In this document: piece after piece, positions 12,029-21,505 of the stretch
Position numbering within the stretch: position 1 is the first letter of the stretch
Layout of the letters: every line of letters starts with the position of its first letter
Program-made: the position numbers and the translations under genes
Assembly (NCBI GenBank): GCA_038025085.1
Contig: CM076147.1
Location: 27,939,001 to 28,003,000 of the forward strand
Source of the DNA: Tetragonia tetragonoides
Taxonomy: Eukaryota > Streptophyta > Magnoliopsida > Caryophyllales > Aizoaceae
Direction: 5' to 3'
DNA length: 64,000 bases
Notes under the pieces: generated by a model
Databases searched by the model: none
What the model was told of the DNA's origin: nothing
What the model saw: the letters and a program-made list of their open reading frames with translations, nothing else

Positions 12029-12440
12029 TACCGCCCACTCCGGGCATGCCTCTAATCCTCTACCTAACAGTCACAGAGACATCAATGGGGGTCATGCTAG
12101 CCCAATAAATAGACAAAGATGAAAAAGCCATCTACTACATGAGTAAAAAGTTTCTTGAATACGAAAGTTATTCCCCTTTCGAAAAAAATGTGCCTCGCTT
12201 TAGTCGCCGCGACCAAGAAGCTATGACATTACATGCTCCAACATACGATCCACATAAGATCGAGAGAATATCCTCTAAAGTATATATTCGAAAACCCCAT
12301 TCTAAATGGCAGAATAGCAAGATGGACAGTCCTTTTATCCTAATTCGACCTCAAGTTCGAGCACCAAAAGACGATTAAAGGACACGCTATTTCAGAATAT
12401 CTAGCCGATCAAGCCATTGACGAACCCGACCGAAAGGAAG
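12029..12440 (+). pseudogene. H first RNase H domain, degraded
   Basis: This is the region expected to hold the RNase H that follows RT. Pieces such as YYMSKKFLEYE (about 12135) and a match to the end of the domain and its connection (YLADQAID, about 12400) appear in different frames with stops between. It is non-functional and recognised by position and short motifs only. Confidence 0.55.
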
Positions 12441-12466
12441 AATATCACTTCTCAGATGAAGGAGTT

Positions 12467-12982
12467 ATGACTCTGGACACCGAGACATGGCAACTATATT
12501 TCGACGGAGCATCTAACCAACATGGATTTGGGGTAGGAGTGCTAATAGTATCTCCTGACGGTGCACATACACCTATTTCGGTCAAGTTAGATCACGAGCT
12601 CACCAAAAATGGCGCAACGTACGAGGCCTCCATAATAGGACTGCAACCCGCCATAAGCCTTAGCATCAAAACACTGCGAGTCTATGGTGACTCATCTCTC
12701 ATAATTAACCAGATTTCCAAAGTCTGGAAAGTCAAAAGTGAATCCTTGGCACTCTACCAAGAATACTTAGACAAACTCTTGGTGTATTTCAACCAAATAC
12801 ATTTCACCTACCTTCCAAGAGAGGATAATCAATTCGCAGATGCATTGGCCAAATTGGCAAGTATGATCAACATTCCTGATTCCATTCGAATGATGCCCAT
12901 TTGCGTGCAAAGAATGTTCGAACCTTCATACTGTCATGCTTTGGAGGTATGCCACGAGGAAAAATGTTTAATGGTACATTGA
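12467..12982 (+). pseudogene. H additional RNase H (aRNH)
   Basis: A 171-codon open frame carries the archaeal-type RNase H pattern that Tat elements acquired in addition to their own: YFDGASN (first Asp), YEASIIGLQ (Glu), GDSSLII (Asp) and NQFADALAKLAS (final Asp). All four acidic positions are present, so this domain is the best preserved part of H pol. It lies between the degraded first RNase H and integrase, which identifies the lineage. Confidence 0.8.
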
Positions 12983-13334
12983 TATAAAAAACCTACTCAT
13001 CCATTAAATTAACCCTCCTGATTCTAGCCCTAGAGGCCAAAAGGCCCTTAGGAGGCTCACGACCCAATTTATTGAGATAGAAGGCCAAATATACAAGAAA
13101 CCCCCAAATGGGATTAATCTCTTATGCTTAGGCACCGAAATGCCCCATAAAGTCCTGTGAGACGTGCATGGAGGAGTTTGTGGACCGCACATGAACGATA
13201 TGGTGTTATCTAGAAAGATAATTAGGCTTGGCTATTATTGGACAACAATGGAAAAAGACTGTTGTGAATTCGTCAAAAGATGCGTGCAATGCCAAACACA
13301 CACAAACCTACGACATTTGCCTTCCAAGCCCATT
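12983..13334 (+). pseudogene. H integrase, N-terminal part (split by copy 1)
   Basis: The HHCC zinc domain is visible: HGGVCGPHMN, then CCEFVKRCVQCQ (about 13260-13300). An in-frame TGA near 13157 precedes the first His. The reading is cut at 13334 by chromovirus copy 1 and resumes at 24137. Confidence 0.8.
13330..13334 (+). repeat. Target-site duplication of copy 1, left
   Basis: CCATT, repeated at 24132-24136, marks the exact insertion of chromovirus copy 1 into H integrase. Confidence 0.9.
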
Positions 13335-15975
13335 TGTGATACCCCATTATTTTCTATAATTATAATACCGATTTATAATTCATTTATAAATAGTTTCGGA
13401 GATTTAAACTGTATATTTATTTAATGATTCAATTTACTCAAATTAAGCCATAATAATATTAATTATTATTATGGAAATTTCGGGATTTATAATTATCAAA
13501 TTGAGGGATTTAATTAAAATAGTTTTTTTTATATAAATAAGGTTTATTCATATTGTTTTAATTGGTTTTAATTAGCTTTTAATTAGTTTTAATTGTTTTA
13601 ATTAACAATTAAATCAGAAAATTTATCCTAGGCCTAGTAGGTTTTGACTTTCATTGACTAGGCACCTATATAAGCTAAGAGATGGGCCAGTTGATCAGTT
13701 GCAAAAACTGAGCCAAAAACCTCACTTTTCTCTCTCTTCTCTCTCACGGCATTCTCTCCTTCTTTCTCTCTCTCTCCACCGCACACTCACTCTCTCTGCC
13801 TCTCCCTGCTGTCACCGGCCACCAAGCCCAGCACCGGCCTCCTCTCCCCCGCTGGTAATCCCCCTTCTCTCTCTCTCTTTCTCTTCCTCTCTCCCGTGTT
13901 CTGTTTCGCCCCCTCCCCTGTTTTTCTGGTTCGCGAGTGGCCGACGTGGCGGGGTCCTCCCCCTCGGTCCTCCCTCTCTCAGTCGCCGTCTCTCTCTAGC
14001 GCAATTCCTCTCTCTCTGTCTCTCTCTCTCTCTCTCGATCTCTCGCCCTCTCTCTCTCCTCCGTCCGTGCTCCGGCGAGCCACCGCCGACCATGGTGGTC
14101 GGTGGGTAGTGGTCTTCGTGATGGGCTAGGTCGTGGGTCCCCATGCTTGGTGTATCACGGCCTAGACTCGAAAAACCGATTAGGGTTTCATACAATCAGC
14201 TTTGCTAAACTGCTTTCATACACAGAAAAATCTCTCTCTATGTGACTTCTACGTTTAATAATTTCGTTTTAATTAATTTCGTATTTTCAGTATTTTTCAA
14301 TAATTTTTTTTTTTATTTTTCTGTACTCGTTTGGAACCTGAATCCGGATATTCAAAAGCCTAGATTGGTTGAAATAAATCAAGTAATTTAATAAAAATAT
14401 TAGTTTACAGTTTAAGTACTGTTTGAATTTTCGTATTTACTGGTTATGTCTCGGTAATTGTTTTTAATTAGGACCAAACGGACAAGCGTGATCGGGTTGT
14501 GATTAGCAAGGTTACCTACTGCGTAGTGAGCGTTTGTTAGGTAAGCGATTGTGCCTACCTCATTACAAAGCCCCATCAAAACTATTTAGATGTGTTATGT
14601 GCTAATTGATTATTACTGTGAGTTTAATATGCGAAGCATGATTAAATTATATCGTCGCTAATTATGAGAATTAGAAATATATTATTCGCTGTAAATATGA
14701 TTTATATTGAGTAAGACAAGTTTATGAAGTTTCGTCAATTAATTAGTTCATATGCTAATTATTGAGCATGTATGGCGATGTTGAATTTCTATTATTATTA
14801 TGATATAATATATGTGCTATTTGGAATGGGTTATTATTGAGTGCTAATGAGCACCTACTAGTATATATTGATGTTTATTTGTGAAAGTGTAATATTTGGA
14901 TATCACGATTTATTGCCGAAGTGCTGCCGGAATTGCGTTAGACATATGTGAAGCATGATTGTGATAATATGCATTTATGTCGTTATCGTTGTTATTATTA
15001 TTCATTAACATGAGCATGAAATGAAGTAGTATGTCATGTTCTCGTTGCACCACTAAGTCAATCAATGCAAGTATGTGAATTGAATTAAATGAGAATAAGA
15101 CTCCTAATGGATCCCTAGGAGTAGTCGAGCAATCGAGACTCATCTAATTGATGTAGTCTACGGATGCGTGATTCCCAAGTTACTTTTTATGGACACCTCA
15201 TAGTGTGTTCGGGACGGATCATTCCTCATCGTTTAATTCTCTACATATCGATTATTATGTTAGAGGCAGTGTGAGTATACACTAGAGTAAGTCCATGGCA
15301 TGTCTATATCTATCTATGAGCAGTATGGGTAATCGCTGTTCAATTCGCTCTCTTATTTCTCTAATCAAGATGGTTATCTATTTGTGTTCGAATGATCACT
15401 AAAGAAAGAATTGCATGTAATTGAATGTCGAGTTTGCGTGTGTTGATTGTATGACTACTTGTGCATGCAAATTTCAATGATTCTTCTAAAACCCAGGTAA
15501 GGTTTGCGAAAGTGTTTTTACTGGGTATGGACGACGTTTATTCCGTTTATCTGATTTTTGTTTTCTTTTGTTTCTTGTCTTTTCTTCTATACCTTGTATC
15601 CGTCATGGAAACCAAGGTGCAGGTGTAGCTGAGTGAGGACGGATAGCTTGAAGTGTTAATGTGGGCTGTTCCTTTAGAACTATTGGTTTATTGGTTACTT
15701 TGGATTATGGGGATTTTTGGTTTGTGCCCTTGAAGGCAAAGTTGTAATAATACTTTAATGGACTTAAGTTCACTTGATAGACAACTCTGATATTAATGTT
15801 TAGTTGTTTAGATGCTTTCTTTGATACCTAGTTTTTCCTTTCTGCTTAGCATTTATTCCTTAGCGATAAATGTTGCAGTAGCACACCCCGGATTTGGGAC
15901 GGTTCAGCGGTGTCGAGTCGTGGATAGCGACGTCAATAGTTCCCGAGAAATCGTTGTGAATTCGGGGGTGTTACA
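13335..15975 (+). repeat. Copy 1 5' LTR
   Basis: 2,641 bp, TGT...ACA ends. The TATA box lies about 330 bp in, followed by a CT-rich tract (about 13728-14062). The long remaining part has no supported gene. Open frames that cross the CT tract are low-complexity and begin upstream of the TATA box. Confidence 0.95.
13667..13674 (+). promoter_or_regulatory. Copy 1 5' LTR TATA box
   Basis: TATATAAG, followed within about 60 bp by the CT-rich tract. It is conserved in position in the other LTRs of the family. Confidence 0.65.
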
Positions 15976-15977
15976 AA

Positions 15978-15989
15978 TGGTATCAGAGC
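15978..15989 (+). promoter_or_regulatory. Copy 1 primer binding site (tRNA-Met)
   Basis: TGGTATCAGAGC lies two bases after the 5' LTR. It complements the 3' end of plant initiator tRNA-Met, the usual primer of chromoviruses. Confidence 0.9.
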
Positions 15990-16167
15990 CCTAGGTTTAA
16001 AAGGTTGCATAGGTTTAATAAATGAATTAATAAAGATTAGTTTCAGTTTTGGGAAAAATAAAATATAATTAAAGCCGTTGAGCGTAGTTTTCCTAGAAGC
16101 TAGGAATTACTTGAAATCACCTTAATTGTGATTTAAATGTTCTTATTGTTTGATTGCCCTTTTGTAG

Positions 16168-17165
16168 ATGGCAATTACTCGATTGACCGCGATGAAGTCG
16201 ACTAGAGGTTGAAAACCACGAGCAATGATCGTTGCACCTGAGCACGAGGTGGAATACGTAGACATCTCTGATAGCGAGCCAACGCATGACGAGCGTGATG
16301 AGGCCGCACAAGAGCCTATGGTGCACGGCAATGGCGCGCACGAGCCCAAGGTGGAGCAACCCGCACATGATGATTGTAACGATGACGTTCCAATTGAGCC
16401 TAACCATGACTTGGAAGCTAACGAGGATCCTGAGTCTGAAGAGGAACCTACGGAGTCCGAACCTCAAGCTGACGATGCTCCTGCTGACGAGCCAAGCGTT
16501 GAGCCTAACTCTATCAATCTCGAGATGCGATTTAAGTATGGAGCTGGTGTCCCTGATCTACCTAGCATACCAGACTTAGAGGATATTGGTGATGCAAACA
16601 GCAACAACTCTGTACCTCCTTCGCCTCCTGCTGTGTCTCCTCCTGTGGAGCCTTTCTTTGCCACTGATGCCGAGTTAGATGACATCCGTGCCTACATCGA
16701 TCGTGTATTCACTACGATCGAGCGTTATGAATATGAGAACCGTACGAGGATATACCAAGGTTTCTGGGTAGAACTCTTACTAGCTGGCTTACCCAACCTG
16801 CATCCTTGGAGAGGTCTTAAGGAGAAGTATGACGATGTGGTACTGAAGAGTGGCTACATCAACGACGAGAAGTATGGCAAAGGCAATCGTTGGGCGCTAA
16901 CTTTCCAGGGTGTTGGCAACGAGCTATGCTTGTCCGAGTTCGAATGGAAGGTTAACCACGTCTTGGTGCCTACTCCGAAAACATCTGTGAGAGCTGCTGG
17001 TCTAAGAAGGGCAAACTTGTGGATAACTTTAGATGAAGGCGCTTCATGCCTCAGATGTTCAGAGGTGACGAACATCCTTACACTCCATGTAGGGAAGTGA
17101 AGCCAAGCAGGGATGATGATGATGATACGCCTCCCGGATCGAAGCAAAACCCAGTTGTTGTTTAG
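16168..17165 (+). pseudogene. Extra chromovirus ORF upstream of gag, unknown function, copy 1
   Basis: A reading frame of about 330 codons lies in the sense direction between PBS and gag; I do not recognise the protein. The N-terminal half is very acidic and Pro/Glu-rich. The C-terminal half looks globular: DIRAYIDRVFTTIERYEYEN, LLLAGLPNLHPWRGLKEKYD, GNRWALTFQGVGNELCLSE. In copy 2 it continues to a Cys-Glu-Ser-Cys pair followed by basic residues. I take the start at 16168 because copy 2 has the matching ATG at 37771-37773. Copy 1 has an in-frame TGA at 16210 and a one-base deletion near 16980; copy 2 has different lesions. The preserved frame in both copies argues that the source element made this protein. 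A nucleic-acid or zinc-binding role is only a guess. Confidence 0.65.
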
Positions 17166-17851
17166 CTATTTTGTTGACTAGAGTTACTCGTTTTGTTTAG
17201 AAACATTATTTCATTTTTGTGATGGCCCTGCGTGGTCAAGATTGGTGTGGTGTGTAGTTTCCTAAGCAACAAATATTTATAACTCTTATTTATTTTGCAA
17301 TCTATCTTATTGCAAAACTATTTCGTTTGATTATATAAAAGTCGTTGTGATTTGTTTATATCAATGGCGTATCACATATTTGCATGGTTGACCAAAAGCA
17401 TGAATGCTATTTCTTATCGTCGTGACATGATGTGAAATCCATGTCGAATTTATGGCAAAATCGTTGTTGAGCATTATCAACTCTCTTGTGAGCCAAGTGT
17501 TAAAGCATATCAATATGATTAAGTGTGATTGTCTATTGCCCTACTAAAATAGTATGGAGCATCATTATGTGCATTATGAACATCTTTGTCTATTCTTGTG
17601 AGACCAATGTGTCTAAAGTGTATTGTATGCCTATCGAACTATTATGCATGAGAACTGAGAACAATAAAGCAAGTATGTTGCTTAGACCTACAATGTAAGG
17701 TCGATCTTCGAAACTTATATGCTATATGCTAAATGTCAAGAGAAAGGTTTCAATTACAACCTAGTTCTCTCAATTAGACCTTAATGGGTCGAGATGTGCA
17801 AATTGTGTGAATGGTGTCCATACCATTACTTTTATATTCTCAGATCGCGAA
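17166..17851 (+). other. Copy 1 spacer between extra ORF and gag
   Basis: About 690 bp, AT-rich and non-coding, matched by 36107-36783 in copy 2. It could hold a second promoter or splice sites for gag, but nothing diagnostic is visible. Confidence 0.5.
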
Positions 17852-19000
17852 ATGACAACCAACGCCGATAGAATTGCATGACTCGAGGTTGGTCTGACCA
17901 ACGTGGTCGAGATCATGGCACGAAAAAGGGCACGCCGAGAAGAGTTAGAAACCGCACAAGCCTCTGCAGCGCGTAGTTTCCGAGATTTTGACGCTCTTAA
18001 ACCTCCTACGTTCGAAGGTGGTGCCGATCCAACAAAGCTGGAGACTTGGATCATTGAGTTCGAAAAGTTGTTCCTGGCTACGAGTCAGCCTAACAACATG
18101 AAGCTTAGCTCTGCAACGTACTACCTAAAAGGTGAAGCCAACAAGTGGTGGAACGATGTGCGAACGGACTTGCTTGCAACGCCGAACTATAATTGGGACC
18201 GTTTTAAGGAATCCATTCATGCTAGATTTCATCCTAGTGCTCTACAACGCCTTAAACAACGTGAGTTCGAAGAGCTAAGCCAAGACAAGCTGTCTGTGGC
18301 CGAGTATGCTGCCAAGTTCAACGAGCTTGCTATTTTTTCTCCTAATCTGCTGACAACTGAAGCTGAGCGAGTCAAAACGTTTGAGGATGGACTGAAATGG
18401 GACATCAACGTTTTATCGATGGACAATCCGTTACTTTTCAGTAATATTATGACAAGGCCCTGAACCAGGAGAATATTGTTGGACGTCGTGACACGCATTT
18501 GGGAAAAAACAAGCGCGACGAAGGCAATCCATCGCAGTCGAACAATGGTGGCAAGAGGCCAAGGCCTAATGGCAACAACAATTACCAACGTGGTCAGAAC
18601 CACAATGCAAATAGAAATCGTGAATCGAATAGTCATCAAGCTACGATAATGGCTAGAAGGATTATGCCTTGTACTCGTTGTAACAAGACGCATGATGGTA
18701 AGAACTGTCGAGGTGACGTGTTGCACTGCTATGAATGCAACAAGCCGGGTCACAAAGCTTCTGAATGTTGGAGCCGAGGTAGGAATGGTAATGGGAAGAA
18801 CCGCGATAACAACTACAATCGAGGTGGTAACAACAATGGCTATCGTGGTAATGGTGGTAACTACCGTGGAAACGGGGGTTACAACAACTACAACAACCGC
18901 AACAATGCTGCTCCTGCTGTGAACAACCAGGTTCAACCTCCTGCTACTGCTAATCCCGCGCCGAAAAACAACAACAACAACAACAACAATAGAGGGGTTA
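17852..19000 (+). pseudogene. gag: Copy 1 gag
   Basis: The start is the ATG at 17852, homologous to the gag start of copy 2. The tenth codon is TGA where copy 2 has CGA. The gag core is clear (FEGGADPTKLETWIIEFEKL, ANKWWNDVRTDLL). A one-base deletion near 18406 shifts the frame. The nucleocapsid end has a CCHC zinc knuckle [14 protein letters not shown] at 18727-18768 and a long Asn/Gly-rich tail with an AAC codon run near 18970. Gag would coat the RNA and assemble particles. Pol follows after a further frameshift. Confidence 0.85.
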
Positions 19001-20432
19001 ATGGCAGAATTTTTTGTGATGAATCGCAATGAAGCAGAAGCAAACCCGAACGTGATCACTGGTACTTTTCTTATTAATTCTTTTCCCGCTTTTGTTTTGT
19101 TTGATAGTGGTGCATCGCATTCTTTTCTTTCTAAGAGCTTTGCATCTAAGATAGGCCTAGAACCTAGTTCAGTGCATAGGGAAAACATTACGATGCCAAA
19201 TGGGATGAATGTTAATTGTAATTCATTGTACGAGAAGTGTTCAATTAAGATCGCTGGTTCCGAGCTACCTACAGACTTGATTCAGTTCGAATTGGGTGAT
19301 TTTGACGTTATTTTGGGAATGAATTGGTTGTACAAGTATAGGGCTAAGATAGAGTGCTTCGAACAACGCGTTTCTTTGCAAGGACCTAAAGGTAAGAGGA
19401 TTACTTATCGAGGAGTTGTGGTCAAGCCTAAGCTGAAGGTGATGGCGACTATGAAGGTCAAAGAGTGCATGACTAAGGGTGAAGCGATTTACCTTTGTCA
19501 TGTGGTGGATACGAGTCGCGAGACGGAAGCTCCGCAGCCTATTCCTGTAGTTTTCGAGTACGCTGATGTGTTTCCCGAAGAGATTCTTGGAATGCCTCCA
19601 CAATGCATTATCGACTTTACGATTGACCTTGCTCCAGGTTCTGCACCAATTTCGAAAGCACCGTATCGTATGGCACCTGCTGAGATGAAGGAACTGAAAA
19701 TACAGCTAGAGGATTTGTTAGAAAAGGGATACATACGTCCGAGTGTATCGCCTTGGGGTGCTCCTGTTTTGTTGTACGGAAGAAGGATGGTAGTATGAGG
19801 CTGTGCATTGACTACCTCGAGTTGAACAAGATCACGATCAAGAATCGGTACCCACTTCCCAGAATTGACGATCTGTTTGACCAACTGCGTGGTACGTCTA
19901 TTTTCTCAAAGATAGACTACGAACAGGATACCATTAGTTGAGGTTTTCTGAGCCTGGTATTGCGAAGACAGCGTTTAGGATGAGGTATGGGCACTACGAG
20001 TTCACTGTGATGCCTTTTGGGTTGACGAATGCGCCTGCAAAGTTTATGGACTTGATGAACCGTACGTTCCAGCCTTACCTAGACCAGTTTGTTGTAGTCT
20101 TTATCGATGATATTCTAGTTGACTCGAAGAACACCGAGGAGCATGAACAACATTTACGTACTATCTTGGAGATTCTGCGAAGACATCAACTTTACGCCAA
20201 GCTGTCTAAGTGTGAGTTTTGGTTAGACACGGTATCTTTCTTAGGACACGTGGTGTCTAAGGATGGTGTAGCCGTAGATCCAGAGAAGATTCGAGCTGTT
20301 ACAGATTGGCCAAGACCAACGACCGTGACCGATGTTCAGAGTTTTCTTGGACTTGTTTGATACTATAGACGATTTGTAGAAGGTTTTTCAAAGATTGCGC
20401 AGCCAATCACGAACTTGATGAAGAAAACGACA
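19001..20432 (+). pseudogene. pol: Copy 1 protease and reverse transcriptase
   Basis: The protease has LFDSGASHSF (Asp at 19103) and DVILGMNWL (about 19311). RT begins around [11 protein letters not shown] (19738) and contains [26 protein letters not shown] and the catalytic FIDD at 20100-20111. Breaks seen: a frameshift near 19780, a stop and frameshift near 19935-19940, and a TGA near 20358. After the RT thumb ([17 protein letters not shown]) the sequence jumps directly into the integrase core at about 20433. Confidence 0.9.
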
Positions 20433-21239
20433 AAGTTTAGTACCGCTTTTCATCCTGCAAGAGATGGCCAGACGGAAAGAACAATCCAGACCCTAGAGGA
20501 TATGCTTCGAGCGTGTGCCCTCGAATACCAAGGTTCGTGGGATAAACACATTCCATTGATCGAATTTTCTTACAACAACAGCTATCATTCGAGCATCGAT
20601 CGAGCACCATATGAAGCCTTGTATGGTAGGAAGTGTAGATCGCCTGTATGTTGGAACGACATTAGCGAGACTGCAGTTTTGGGTTCTGACATGATCCAGC
20701 AGACTGTCGACATTGTGAAAGTGATTCAAACGAAGATGCGAAGTGCACAAGATCGCCAGAAATCATATGCAGATAGAGGTCGTACACCTGAAAAATTTGA
20801 GGTGGGAAGCAAGATACTTTTGCGAATATCTCCTACCAAGGGTGTTATGCGTTTTGGTCGTAAGGGGAAACAGAGTCCTCGTTACATTGGACCTTACGAG
20901 ATCCTAGAAAGGATTGGCGAGGTTGCTTATCGTTTAGCTTTGCCTGTGGAACTTGAAAAAGTCCACAATGTGTTTCACGTTTCTCAACTGAAGCGATACG
21001 TACATGATCCAACTCATGTCGTTCAACCTGAAACGATCGAACTTGATGAGAGTTTGACATATGAAGAACGTCCAATCAAGATCACCGACCGCAAAGAGCG
21101 CTCGACTCGTACAAAGACTATTCCGATTGTGAAAGTTTTTTGGTCCCGTCATGGTCAAGAAGAAGCAACATGGGAAGCTGAATCCATGATGCGCGAGAAG
21201 TACCCAGAACTTTTTATCAAAGGTACTAATTCCATTTGA
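20433..21239 (+). pseudogene. pol: Copy 1 integrase C-terminal part and chromodomain
   Basis: It begins in the last third of the integrase catalytic core (FSTAFHPARDGQTERTIQTL, with the DDE glutamate) and continues through the GPY/F module (SPRYIGPYEILERIG). It ends in a chromodomain-like tail (ITDRKERSTRTKTIPIVKVF, then SRHGQEEATWEAESMM). The chromodomain directs integration to marked chromatin and classifies the family as a chromovirus. The HHCC and first two DDE residues lie in the deleted segment. The frame closes with TGA at 21237-21239. Confidence 0.9.
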
Positions 21240-21505
21240 GTTTCGGGATGAAACCCTTTTTAAGAAGGGTAAAATGTCACACCTAGTAAATTCGTCTTTT
21301 GTTTACCGCTTTGCACGAGTTGCATGTTCTAGCATTGCATGCTGCATTGCTAATCGACGTAGATCACAACCGTAGTACACGCATGGCATTGTCGTTGTCC
21401 TAAAATCGTTTTATACCTTCGCATGGGTAAACTTGTTTCGTCGTTAAGAAGTGACTACTTCATGTTTCAAGTTTCGGGACGAAACTTCTTTTAAGGAGGG
21501 TAGAA
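21240..21505 (+). promoter_or_regulatory. Copy 1 3' end with duplicated PPT-LTR-start motif
   Basis: The polypurine tract TTAAGGAGGGTAGAA (21491-21505) abuts the 3' LTR. A second, similar motif lies 231 bp upstream: TTTAAGAAGGGTAAAA followed by TGTCACACC at 21275. Each is preceded by the phrase TTTCGGGAYGAAAC. Copy 2 has the same pair at the same spacing. Confidence 0.8.

Noticed and set aside
18229..19188. Minus-strand frame of 319 codons over copy 1 gag, with a similar one over copy 2 gag
   Set aside because: It is the shadow of the Asn-rich gag coding strand, giving Val/Ile runs, and has no independent signal.
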